The notes below the pieces were generated by a model that worked only from the letters and a program-made list of their open reading frames with translations, was not told the DNA's origin and did no database searches. A DNA stretch of 64,000 nucleotides. Source: Hirsutella rhossiliensis. Lineage: Eukaryota; Ascomycota; Sordariomycetes; Hypocreales; Ophiocordycipitaceae. Below, one piece after another: positions 34,229 to 46,489 of this stretch; the first letter of the stretch is position 1, and the number at the start of each line of letters is the position of its first letter. The translations under genes were made by a program, and so were the position numbers. Location: NCBI RefSeq assembly GCF_020360975.1, contig NW_025408674.1, forward strand, positions 1,736,001-1,800,000, written 5' to 3'.

Positions 34229-35239
34229 TAGTTAACGTTATCGTTCCCGCCTGCGTTATATAAACCGTAAACGGTCGTTAGTCTCCTTTATATAAGTCAG
34301 CGGTCGCTTTACTAACGTAGCTGATTAATTCCCACGACTATTACCTACTACAAAGTATCTAACCTCGCGGATGAGACTATTCTTATTCTAACTCCTAAGG
34401 CACTCTATTATCTTAATAGCCTTTACTTTTAGACGTGCACGGTCGTCGAAAAGCACTAGAAAAGATGCGTTTAGCCTTATCTAATATAAGCGTAATTAAA
34501 AGTATATTTATAGCTATTAGGTATTTAGTTATTATATAAAAGGGCTTACTATAATCTTATATTAAGAAGCGTTAATAAACTTCTCTAACTTATCCTTACC
34601 GTCGTCCGCACCTATTATACTATAAGACTATGCTAGCTTATAGTATAACGTTATTAGGATATCCGATGTCTCTACTAAGACATAGGCTATAGGAAGACAT
34701 CTATACTAATCCTAGATCTGCTTAACCTTATTAATTACACCGTCGTGCTAATCGACGTGCTAACTTTAGTAGAGGTATTTAAGGCGCTTTAAAGGATATA
34801 AAAGTAATTCTATAGAGTATTTAGGCGACTTATCGATCTTAGAGTAGGACTTACTATATATTACGGGGCTAGGGCCCTTAGTTAGTTATTTAGTTACTAG
34901 ACTAAACGTTCTTATATAGTTAATTAACGAAGCTATCGCTTAGTTAATTCTATTCCCTATTATTATACTACGTGCACCTACGCCGTTATAGTAGAGGGGG
35001 GTTAAGTAGCGCGACTACTACTTTTACCCTTCTAAGCTAAGACCCTTATACTAAGTATAAACTAGCTACCTAATATAAATAGAGTAGATAAAAAGTAGGT
35101 TACTATAATACGTTTTCTATACTATATTAAGTTAGTACTATTAGATATCTTACTAAATAAGATTAAATAAAGATATTTCTTAGTATCTTAATAATATTTA
35201 AGTAAAATATTTATATAGTATACTATAAGAAGTACTAGT
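34229..35239. other. unrecognised, partly RIP-mutated sequence
   Basis: 34229-34460 keeps some CA/TG; further right it becomes heavily TA-rich. All frames are broken and no motif is recognised. No match to other parts of the window was noticed. It may be unique host sequence into which RIP spread, or an old transposon. Confidence 0.35.
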
Positions 35240-35741
35240 TATTATAAAGTAAGTAAAGGTATATATATAAGTACTATTTATAAGATAATATTAATAAGCT
35301 ATATAAAGCTCTTTATATATAGCTAGCCTATATAAATATATATAGGATCTAGCTCTCTATATATAACTATATAGCTTAGGCTATAGCTTAAGCCTATAAC
35401 TTATAATAGTTAAAGACTTTTATATAATACCCTTCCTTTAGTATAGCGCGGCGCTACCTTATTAGCGGCTTTTATATAATTAAGCCTAGGCCCTTTATAC
35501 CGCTAGCTTTACTTTAGTATTTTTCGTTAATTATACTAGCCCTGCTAGCCTTATTATTTCCGCGCCTATTAACCTAGGTAGCTAGCACCTAGCTCTATAC
35601 TTATTAGCTAGCCGGCCGCTTAAATAAGGGCGTACTTTATTATACGCGCCCTTAAGCGGCTAGCTTAGATATATATAAGCCTTAGGTTACCTATCCCCTT
35701 AACCTTAAGTAGCTTCCTTTATTAAAGGGTATATAAGGCGG
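35240..35741 (-). mobile_element. gypsy-2 family 3' end fragment (3' UTR plus 185-bp LTR)
   Basis: Reverse of 9950-10453: LTR at 35240-35424, then 3' UTR to 35741, ending at the gypsy-4 LTR. The family is the same as 3487-10453, but RIP is stronger. The body is missing. Confidence 0.8.
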
Positions 35742-35746
35742 TATTT

Positions 35747-36117
35747 TAATAGGTAAGATCGCACCCCTATAAACATTAGCCCGTTAGAGGGATAAGACCC
35801 CTAGCACTCCCTATCTAACTTACTTCTAAGTATACTTAAAGGCTTTATAAAGACCTTAATTATCTAATAAAGTATCTTCCTTAATTATAGTTAATTTAAA
35901 TTTTTATTTTTCCCCTTTAAAGTAAAGGCCGCTAGTTACGCGACTCTAGTAGAGATAAAAAAGTATAGAGTAAAGAAATCTCTAAGACTTATATTTATAA
36001 CCTAAGACCCTTAGAGCTATATATAAGACCGATAATTAAATAATTATATAGTTAATTACTCTACTAATCCTTAGCTAAATACTACGCGTACTTTAAGTAT
36101 ATACCTTTATCCTATTA
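35747..36117 (+). repeat. gypsy-4A 5' LTR, 371 bp
   Basis: Direct repeat of the split 3' LTR and reverse of 56819-57197; the termini form a 7-bp inverted repeat. Confidence 0.85.
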
Positions 36118-36799
36118 AAACTAGTTTCTAAGGCGTAAACTTATTATTCTATTTTATTTATATAGCGATAAGTAGCTTTATAAAGCTAAGAATACTTAGA
36201 GGACGATAGTACTATTTAGAAAAAATAAAATCTAGGGATTTAATAATTAAAGTAGTAACTACCTTAATAGCTAGAGTTAGGGACCTAATAGGGCAATAAA
36301 CTTACTAGGAAATAAGTAATTAAATAAAACCTTTATTAGTAGTAAAGGAAAAGTAATAAGCTAATACTAAAAAACCCTAAGCTCTTATTATTAGCCTTAT
36401 AACCCTTAATACTAGCGACTTAGTTAAGAAACTATAATCCTTATATAATACTTTAAAAGATATAAATAATAATAATAGCGTAATCTAAACCGTTCTAGAA
36501 CCTTACTAAGACCTCTTACTTATATACGTACTAATAATACTAATATAGGTATTAACGAGGGATACCTTAATAACCTTAACCTTAGCTCTCCTTTATATAA
36601 TAGCTTATAGAGAACGCCTACCTCCTATTAATAGGTAAGAAAGTAAGTAATAAGATAGTTATAATAAGATATCCTTTAACTTTAAAAACTCTAACTTTTA
36701 ATTTTATAACCTTATAATCTATAGGTATACTATATCTAGAAACGCTAGCTATTAAGAGGGATTATCTAATCCTACTACTAGCGATATAAAAGAAATTAA

Positions 36800-38260
36800 G
36801 GTAGATATTAATAAGATTACTAATAGACTTAGAGATATACTTACTAGAAGCTAAGATAACTATATAAGAAGACTCTACTAACTATAACTCTTACTTATTA
36901 GTAAATTTAACGGTAAAAATATAACTAAATTCCTTAAGAAGTTTAAATAAGAGATATATATTAACTTTATCTATAATAAGGATAAAATAAACTAGCTTAA
37001 AGTCTATATCTCCTTTATATAAGCCCTTACTATTAAAATTCTTATAAATAGACTTACTTAAAAAGAAGTAAAAAAAAGACTCCTTTAATACTACTATATA
37101 TATAATATTAAATAACTAAAAACTGCTAATAACCGCTTAGACTATTATAATACTAAAAAATAGCGTAAAGTATAACTTAACGGCTAGGAAGAATCTATAG
37201 TCTAGTTATACTTTATTTACTATATAATACTAAAGGAACTTATTATTAACGTTATAAAAAGAAATAAAAAGATATTTAAAGTTATCTTAAAACTCTTATA
37301 TAAAAGCTTTATCTATATAATTAATAACTACTTAGTACCTTACTAGGATATTAAGCGATAAGATATAGTATCTAAAGTCTATAATTAAAAGCTTAAGAAC
37401 TTAAAGAAAGACTAGCTTTTTAAGGAAATTAATAAAGTAAAAAAGGAAGCTAAATCTAATAAGGGTAAAGAAAAACTTCCTAAAGAGTTAAAGAAAATAG
37501 ATAAGAAACCTAGATAGCCTATAAAGGAGATCTTAGACCTAATAAAAGCCTTTAAAGATATAAAAATTAACCTTACTCGCTAGTAAGAGTAGATATTTAA
37601 CTAGCTTAATAAGGAATAAAGATATATTAGTAGTAAAGGCTATTCTTTAAGTTATAGATAAGAAGGTAGCGTAAATACTATTAGATTTTACTACCTATTT
37701 AATTAATATATATAATTTTAGGTTAATACTTTTAACTAGCCTAAGAGATACTTTTATTATAGTAAAAAAGGATATTACCTTAATAAGTATAAGGTATACT
37801 CTTAAGACTATAAGATTAGATTTATAATATATAAAGTAGTAAATAAGACTCTTTACTTTAAAAAAAAAGATAATAAAAGTATAATTCCCTTAGTACTTAT
37901 TAATAGGTTTTCTTAAATAGGTATATATATTTAAAGGCTTATTATATACTAAGTAGATATATAGCTAGACTCCTTTATATTACTACTTATAAAATAGGTT
38001 AAAGCTATAGTTATACTATCTTACTTAAATTAAGCTACTAGTAAAAGAGAATCTAGTTTCCTAGACTAGTTTTAAAGATATAAAAGCTTATATAAGTAAA
38101 AGCTAAGGAATTTAAAAGTAAGCGATATAAAGAAAGAAGTAAGAAGGATATCGGTTATTATAATTATAAATAATATATAATAAAGCGATATATATAATTA
38201 GATAATTTATATAACTATAATAGGGATTAATACTTATAAGGGGAAAAGATAAAGAGTTAA
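36800..38260 (+). pseudogene. gypsy-4A gag remnant with mutated zinc knuckle
   Basis: A frame with KFNGKNITKFLKKFK near 36905 and, at about 37735-37800, RYFYYSKKGYYLNKYK, a CCHC knuckle with Cys and His turned into Tyr. 36118-36800 is also degraded and probably the Gag N-terminus or leader. Stops are TAA/TAG from Gln/Trp codons. Confidence 0.7.
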
Positions 38261-40270
38261 AGAGGATATAAAGGAAATTAAGATAATAAGAATAGTAAAA
38301 ACTAGCTTAAAGATTATCCTTATATACTATAAATATAAAGTAGATTTAAATAAGAAGTTTAATAGACTTATAAATAAAATCGTTAAAGAAATTATATATA
38401 AAAGAATCTTAATCCCTTTAAATTACTTAATTAACTTTATTCCTTAACTAAGTAAGAGACTTAGTACGAGATATATAGATATAGCCTAAGGTATAAAAAA
38501 CACTAAATTCTAAACCTTAAAGAAAGTAAAGAGTAATATAAGACCTTATAAAGCTATAATAATAGTTATAAAAGTAGTTAAAGATAATATAAAGAGTAGT
38601 TTACTCTTCCTTAAATATTTATAAGGAAAACTTATAGTAGCTTTAGTATAAGTTAAAGAATAGGACGAAGAATACTAAGTTAAACTAATTAAGCTTACTT
38701 ACTTTACTTATAAAAAATTAAATTATAAGTACCTTAAAGTCTAATAAGTATTAAAGGAAGTTAGGTTTATAACTAATATAATTAGTATAACGTAACTAGC
38801 TTAAAGACTATTTAATTAATAAACTTTAGAGGTAATAAGACTAAGGAAAGATAAATTTATTATATAGAAAGTAGTACTCTTAATAAGATACTAAGAGATA
38901 ACTTTAAAGGACCTTATAGTAATTCCTATAATATATATAAATATAATCCTTATACCCTTCCGCTCGCTTAAGTATATATAAGACCTACCTTATATTTAAG
39001 TATAGCTTAGTAGCTAGAAAGCTAAAGTTCTAAGCGCCTTAATCGATATTAGGTTTAAAGGAAACCTTATTATTAAAAGATATATAAACGTATATAGGCT
39101 TAAAATCCTATTAATAAGAGTATTAATAATAGTATATACTAAGTCCCTTATAAATATAGTTAGGGAGGTAGAGACTAATCTCTATCTAGGTATAGCTTAG
39201 ATATTAATCCGTTATTATATTACGCTAGATAGAGTCTTAGTCCCCTTTATCCTAGGTATACTATTTATTAAAGCCGCGCGTATATTATTTAATTATTCCT
39301 TAAGGAATAGCAATATATAAATTAAATATTATATCGGTACTATCTAGGTAGTTATACTAATAGTAGGAGCTATTAGATAGGAGCTTTTAAATAAGGTTAA
39401 TATAGTAAAATCCTTTTAAACTACGACCTTAATAGTTAATAAAGATATATATAAAAGACTAAAGTTTAAGGAGACTATATAAAAAATAGCTACCTAGCTC
39501 CTAAGAAATTTTTTTAGCTTTAGTAATAAAAGTTAAAGAAGATAACCTAGGAGCTACTTAATAATTATAAAGAGAAACCCTTATAGATACCTTAATAGCC
39601 GAGATTCTCTTACTAAGAAGTAAGATCCTTAGTTATAAAAGGGGCGCTAATTAAGTCCTTAACCTAGCTTATACTAGCGTAAACGAGCCCTTAATAGTAC
39701 TAGTATAATAGTAATTAATTATAGATAAAGGAGATAAGGCGATTCTAGCTATTAGATCTAAAATAGTAAAAGAGATTATTAAAGTTATAGTTATAGAGGC
39801 TATAAGAGAATTTAAGAAAAATATTATTAAAGCTAGAAAGAAGTTTAAAAAGATCTAGAAAGTTAAAGTTAAGATAAGAAGGAAATAACTTATTAGATTA
39901 TATAATCTAAGAGTTAATACTCTTTTTAAAAGAAAAGTAAATAAGATTAACCTTATTAATAATACTCTATTAAATAGCTTAATACTAAAAAGGGACCTTA
40001 ATTAAAAGAAGACTAAATAAAATACTATTAAAGATAAGATATAGCTTAGACCTTACTTAGAATACTTAATAGGAAAATTCTTAAGTATATAAAAAGGAAA
40101 GCGGCTAATATAAGAGAGACTTAAAGTAATTTACGAATAATTTAAGGGCTTTCTTATAAAAGTAGAAATCTAGATCTTTAATAGTATTCTATTTAATAAG
40201 GAAGTAGCGTTATCCTAGGAATTTATAAAAAGAGGTAAAGTCGACCTAGCTATAGCCCCCTTATAGGTTA
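38260..40270 (+). pseudogene. gypsy-4A gag-pol junction region (protease expected)
   Basis: Continuously degraded coding-type sequence between the zinc knuckle and reverse transcriptase. A protease would be expected here, but I could not point to an intact or clearly mutated active-site triad. Confidence 0.45.
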
Positions 40271-43200
40271 TTAGGATAATAGAATATAAAGCGTAGTAAG
40301 TAGCTTTAATCCTAATTTTAAAAGCGATAGAGTAGAAAGTTATTAATATCCTTAAAATTAAACTAAAAATAAGAGTCCTTAAAAAAGGGCATAGGCCCTA
40401 TAAGAACCCTTTTTTCTTAGTAGTAAAGAAAGATAAAAGACTATACTTAATTAATTCAGCTATATATATAAATACTATTATAATAAGAGATATAAACCTA
40501 CTAATAAATATAAATAAGTTTAGCGACTACTTCTTAATATATAAGATCCTTTCCCTCCTAGACCTTTTTTAGCTATAATTAAATCCTCTTAATATTAAAA
40601 GCTATAACTTAACGATATTCATGATACCTATTAGCCTCTTATATATATATATACTCCTTAAGGGCTATAAACTTAGTCGGCTAATTTATAAGGATAATAT
40701 AAAGAATCTTATAAGACCTTATCCCGAATATTTATAGGAATTTCCTTAATAATATAGGTATTAAGGGGCCTAATATAACGTATAATAATAAAAAGGTAGC
40801 GCTAAGAGTAAGGAGATTTATCTTTAAATACCTTATTAACCTTAATAAAGTCTTAGTTAACGTTAAACTCTTTAGTTATATAATTATAAAAGCTAAATTA
40901 AAATTCTACTAGTAAGTAACTAAAGTTATTAGTTATATTTATAAAATAAATAAAAGGTGCCTTATAAAAGCTAAAGTTATTAAAATTAAGGAATAAATAA
41001 GATACCTTAATATAATATATATTAAAGCTTTCCTTAGTATTATAGGATACTATTAAATCTAGATTAAATAGTTTGCTATTTTAGTAAAACCCTTTATAGA
41101 CTTACTAAAGAAAGAAGTCTATTAAGAATAAGGAGATAAATAAGTAAAAGTAATAGCTACCTTTAAGGAAGCTATTATTAATCTAGTCTTTTTAGTATCC
41201 CTTAATATTAGCTTAAGAAGAAGAGATATTATTTTAATATATAATACTAGTTTACTTAGCTAAGGGGTAGTCTTAATATAAATCGTTAATAGAAGGAAGC
41301 GCCTTATAAGGTTTAAAAGTAAAACGTAGTTACTAGTATAAACTAAATATAATATAATAAAGAGGGAGTATAAGGCTATATTAAGTACGCTTAAGAGACT
41401 AAGAATATACCTATATAGCGTATATTTTATCTTAGAAACTAATATATAAGTCCTAGTTAATTAATTAAAAGGTGCCCTTAAAAACGTCCTTAAAGCTATA
41501 GTAACTTACTAAATAAGCTATATTTTCCTCTTTAACTTTACTATATAATATATCGAAGGTAAGAAGAATAGTATAGCTAATAGACTCTTAAGAAAGCTTA
41601 AAGGACCTTTTAATATATTAGATAGGGAAATAAAAGGCGATATTAAAGAATTTATAGACTTTTACTTAAATATAGTATAAGGGACTAAGCTATAAGGGGA
41701 CTACTTAAAGGAATCGAGGATAATTATAAACTTCCTTTAAACGTTAAAACGGCCGGAGGGCCTTTTTAAATAAAACTATAGGAAGCTATATTTAAAGAGT
41801 TTAAATTTCTATATTAAAGATTAAAAGCTTTAGCGACTCCCTAAGAAGGAAGAAAGGAGACCTATACTAGTTATAGACGACCTAAAAGAATAAAAAAGGA
41901 TTATCGTAAAGTACTACGCGTAAATAGGATATAAAGGATAATAAGTTATATATACGTTTATAAAGAATAAGTATTAGTAAGCTAGCTTTTAGAACGATAT
42001 TTATAGTATAATCTCTTCTTATAAAGAATACTAATACTTTACGACTAAGAGACCCTAGGAAGTTATAACTATAACTACGCCTAGCTACCTTATAAGTAAG
42101 ATTTACTTTAATAGCTAGTATATACTATCTAATTATAAGTATTTATACCTTATAAAAGTATAAAACGACCTTATTAAATAAGTAGAAGTAACCTTAGTTA
42201 AAGAAATTACTATAAGAGCTATAACTAAATTTATACTTTTTATTATTTATAGGTATAGTATAATACTATATACTATAATTAATAGAAGGCCTAAAATAAA
42301 AAAAAGACTTTAAGTATATCTTAAAGGATATAAGTATTAAAGTTATTTAAACTTTAGTATATAATTTAAAGGCGAATATAGTAGTAAAATAAAGATACTA
42401 AAGGTTAATAATAGTACTTATAAAAATAGTAAAAAAAAAGGGTAAAGAGATTAAATACCTTAACTAAGTAATCTTTATAAACTAAATAATAGTTAGAGAG
42501 TCTTATAAAATATTAGCTTTCTACCTACTATATATAAGAAGGTATAAGCAATAAGCGTAGAATTAGGTAATCGATAACGTAAGTAGAAGGATCGATCGAA
42601 GGAGTATAAGGTAGGATTTCGTCCGGAATTTATAATAAGTATATAAGGGGCTAAATAATATATTAAAAGAATAACATTATAAAGAATGCTTATAAACTTA
42701 CTTATTCTATCTACTACTCCTAGGGAAATCCTTTGTCTTATATAAACTATTGCTCGCCTACTAATAGACTAATTAGTTAGCTTTCTAGTATATTCTATAG
42801 TACTTAAAAAGCTCTATCTATAGTATATCTTCCTAACTTAGTAGGTAGTCTAATTATAGCGTGATAGTTAACGTAAGACTATAGGTTCTAGCGTAAGTAG
42901 TAGATTTAACTAGAATATTCTATGCCCTACCTATTCTCGTATCGCGGATATCTTCGGAACTACTAGGCTAAAATAGGTAATAGGGTATCCGTTCTGCTCG
43001 TAATTAACTTATGCATTTTATGCATATTTTTGTTTATAAGGATAGGCTTATCCTAACCCGCTTTTCCTAGAGGAAGGTATAGATATCTAGTAGAGGTCTT
43101 TATTTTTAAGGGTTATTCCCTTAGACTATATTATAGAACCTCTTTTTACTAGCTTATTCTATAGAGCCTCTATATACCTATTATTTCTTTATAAAAGTAA

Positions 43201-43690
43201 AATAGGAATATAAGGGTATATTCTTATACTATATAAATAGGAACTAGTACTACCTCTTAAGGTAGAATACCTAACTTAGTAATTAATCGACTAAGATAAA
43301 GTAAAGATAAGAGACGAATTATTTAAAGTATAAGTATAAGTTTTAAAAAGGAAAGAAAAAGATATAAAAAAAGCTAAGAAAAGAGTAATAAGATATCGGA
43401 ATTAATTAATAGAGAGGACGGATAAAGCTAATAAGTATATAATAAGGAAAGAAAGCTTATAACCTAAAGACCTTATCTTACTATTTAACGTAAGATAATT
43501 AAATAATCTAAGGAGGTAAGCTAAGTATTAAATAAAGTAGAACGGTCTCTTTTAAGTAGTATCGCGCTTAGAGTAGTTTAAGGTATATAAGATTAAGACT
43601 TTAAATAGAATTATACTTAATAAGATAATCCTAGGAGAGTATTTAAAGAAGTTTAAAAAGGATAAGGATAGTTAATAGTACTTTATTAAG
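40270..43690 (+). pseudogene. gypsy-4A pol remnant: RT, RNase H, integrase (split by a solo LTR)
   Basis: RT at about 40430-41190: RLYLINSA, INKFSDYF, ISLLDLF-like, then FLNNIGIKGP near 40750, where FLDD has lost both Asp to Asn. RNase H is at about 41210-41640 (VLIYNTSLLS, YNIIKREYKAILSTLKRLR). The integrase region at about 41880-42500 has KYYA..GYKG near 41910 and a NRRPKIKKR end. After the insertion at 42533-43228 the frame resumes with ELFKVV and DLILLFNVR (43300-43690), the C-terminal part. It matches copy B at 61980-63705. Confidence 0.85.
42533..43228. mobile_element. solo LTR, 696 bp, within gypsy-4A integrase
   Basis: Ends TATAAGAA...TTCTTATA (8-bp inverted ends, RIP forms of TG...CA). 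The 5-bp duplication ctata sits at 42528-42532 and 43229-43233. Copy B is uninterrupted here (62551-62555). Internal blocks such as ggagtataaggtaggattt resemble the copia-A LTR, so it may belong to a sister copia family. It has pockets with normal CA/TG. Confidence 0.85.
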
Positions 43691-43989
43691 GATAACTAGT
43701 TACTCTAAGATAAGATTACTTTTAATAAGAGAAAGAATAAAGAAATAATAAATAAAGTAAATAATTTACTACTCTTACTAAGTAAAGAAGCTTTAAATTA
43801 AATAGTATTATAGTCGTAATAACTTCTTAATAAACCTTAAAAAGATTAAAGCTAAGAAGAAAAAGAAGAGTAACTATAGATACCTAAGAAAGGCTTAAGG
43901 TATATAATTAAGGTTTAGCTACTATAATATAGTAAAGTAAAAAAGTATCTTTATATAAGAGCCTTAAAGACGCTAATTTAATAAGAAAA

Positions 43990-45740
43990 GAAGGAAGGAA
44001 AATGTAGTAAAGATAAAAATCTATAACTATTATAAGAAGTATACTAAGACCTAACTAGTAACTAAGGCACCGTTTAACTATTTAATTAAAGGATAACTAT
44101 AGTAGCTAAGATATTTATAAGCGCCTTACTTACTACCTTATTATTTTAAATTTTCTACTTAAAGCTCCCTAAGTAAATAAAGATAATAATTCCTACCTTT
44201 CCTTAATAATAACCTACCCTTTACTACCTTAAAAAAGATAAATAAAGATATAATTAAATAATAAAGTAAGAAAACGAATATTCTTACTACTTACTTCTTT
44301 TAAAAATAGGATTTTTTACTTTATAAATAAGGACGTTTATTCTTTATTATAAAAGGGAGACCCGCTATAGCGAAAATAAATACGCTTATAAGATAAATTT
44401 TAATATATTTTTAACTTATTAAATTAAACGTATATAACCTTTAAAGAAAAACTTTTACCGCTAAAGATAGCGACTAAATAAGGCTACCTACTCTTAGTAA
44501 ACCTACTATAAACTATTATAAAATAAACTTAAAGACTATCTAATTATTACTTAAGAGAGAGCTCGTTAAACCTATATAATTTCTTTTTAAGTAAAATAAG
44601 TATAAGGTTAATTTCCTTTCTTTCCTTTAAATCTATAGTAAGACTAAAGGAATTAAAGATATTATAAAGAAGATAAAGGGCGGTCTTATTATTAATATAC
44701 TTATCGTAAAATTTATTAGTCTTAAGGTTAATATAAAAATTATAACTATATATATAGTTAGCGAATATATTAAGGTTATAAGTAGCTTTATAGTATTTAA
44801 GGAAGTACCGCTATTTATAAATAAGCGCTTTAGTTAAATCTTAAATATAGTTAATATAAGAGCCGCTATTAGTACTTAAAAGAGAGATATACTTATAAAA
44901 AGGAAATATAATATACTTATAAGCGGAAGTTATAGTTATTTAATAAGTTTAAATATACCCTTAATAAAAGTAAGGGTTATAAGTTCTATATAAAGTAATT
45001 AAGACTACTTAAGAGTATTTTTACCGCCTTAAACTAAGCTAAGAAAAGAAATATCTATATAGATAAGCGATTTTTATAAGGATATAGGTTACTAGCTAAT
45101 ATCTATAATAAAGGGTATAGAAGATAATTTAATTATATTAACCTAGCGTGCTTTTAAGAAAGTAAGAGAAAGGAAAGTAACCGCGCGCTTTAATCTTAAT
45201 AATATTAAGAGCTTTTAATAGAACCTATAACTAAAAGGCAATTTCTATATAAATTAAAAACCCTTAGTAACTAATATTATTTCTACTATAGACCTAGGTC
45301 TTAAAGTAACTATAGATCTATAAAAGAAGACGGTTAAAATAAGCTAAGTAAGATTAAATAAGTTAAATAGTTATTACTTAAAAGTACTTTATATAAAGAA
45401 GAAAGACCTTAGTATAATAATTCTAAGTAAGAAGAGTAGTAGTAATAAGGGAAGGTTATAAAAGAGTAGTTAAAGAGAGGTTAATAATATCTAGTAGCTT
45501 TTTAGTTTTAAGTTTAGCGGTCTTATAAGATATAATAAAGAAAAAGAGGTAGTTATAAAAGGAAAAGATAAAAGGTAGCGGTTTAGAGAAATAAAAAAAA
45601 TTAAAGAAGAGAAGAGGAAGAAAAAGAATAAAAAAAGTAAAAAGGGAAAGAAAAAGGTAAAGATTAAATAGCTCTTTAATCGATAACTAGTAAAAGAAGC
45701 TATTTAAGTATAACCCTTAAATATACCTAAGACCTTACTA
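43990..45740 (+). pseudogene. unidentified extra reading frame 1 of gypsy-4A (downstream of pol)
   Basis: A single frame of about 580 codons interrupted only by RIP-type TAA/TAG, on the same strand as pol. Readable blocks are IKDIIKKIKGGLIINIL, KRDILIKRKYN, SDFYKDIGY, STIDLGLKVTIDL and LSKKSSSNKG, with a Lys/Glu-rich tail near 45540-45680. Copy B (60020-61740, minus) carries the same frame with the same blocks. I do not recognise a family. The position between pol and the 3' LTR is where some retroelements carry env-like or other accessory genes; nothing here shows a membrane protein. Confidence 0.6.
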
Positions 45741-45767
45741 CTATAAAAGCTAGCTAAAGTAACTAAT

Positions 45768-46267
45768 TGTGACGACCGGTGATATTCCCAAGGGATAAAC
45801 CTGTCGTGGGGTTTATGTTGGCAGATACAACAGGGCGTGGTCTGAGCAATGATAAGTATGTCACGTTGGTGATGAGTCGGAGGTCGTAGACCGTAGACTG
45901 TAACCAGGTAATCAAGTGATCGGAATCAGAGATGAGATCGTGATAGGGATCGTAATGATTGTGTTGAAAGCTAAAGAGCTATCTAGTCTAAAGGAGTGGA
46001 ATTGGGTGTCCTTATATACCCAGTGGTCCTTCGTGGATCATTCAGCGAACGTGATGATCCTGTTCACGGATCGTTGGATCATTGAGACGATCCAATGATC
46101 CTGTACATCGTCGTTGGATCATCGAGATGATCCAATGAGCCGGATCGTTGGGATCACCAAGTGATCCAAATGATCCATCACGTGACTTCGCGGGATCCTG
46201 TACCCCTCCGTCACGTGTCGGCCTTGTTGAGGGCTGCTTGTGACCAACCGTTGGTCGGGTCGTAACA
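45768..46267 (-). mobile_element. solo LTR of gypsy family 1, 500 bp, not RIP-mutated
   Basis: Starts TGTGACGACC and ends GGTCGTAACA on the plus strand, flanked by the duplication ctaat (45763-45767 and 46268-46272). Copy B of the host element has the empty site with one attag/ctaat (59999-60003). It is the only gypsy-1 LTR with normal CA/TG content; the RIP copies are at 2694-3143, 22059-22520 and 29472-29922. Its right part holds extra GATC-rich palindromes. Strand is given by analogy to copy B, where pol is minus. Short frames across it are chance. Confidence 0.93.
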
Positions 46268-46489
46268 CTAATAACCACGCGCTTTAATAACTATTTATTC
46301 CTCTTACTATACTTTCTTTCTTCCTTCTTTCTTCTTCCTTTTATATATATATACTTTATATACTTCCTTACTTATAACGATCCCCTTTACTAATATAACT
46401 CTTATATATATATATATAACCCTCTTAGCCTCTTAGCGTTATAACTTAAAACTACTTACCTTAACTATTTAATCTTATTTTTTCCTTCT

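Noticed and set aside
45916..46098. 60-codon plus frame in the solo LTR
   Set aside because: Inside a non-coding LTR bounded by a target duplication; chance frame.
46042..46278. 78-codon minus frame in the solo LTR
   Set aside because: Generated by the GATC-rich palindromes of the LTR and running past its end.
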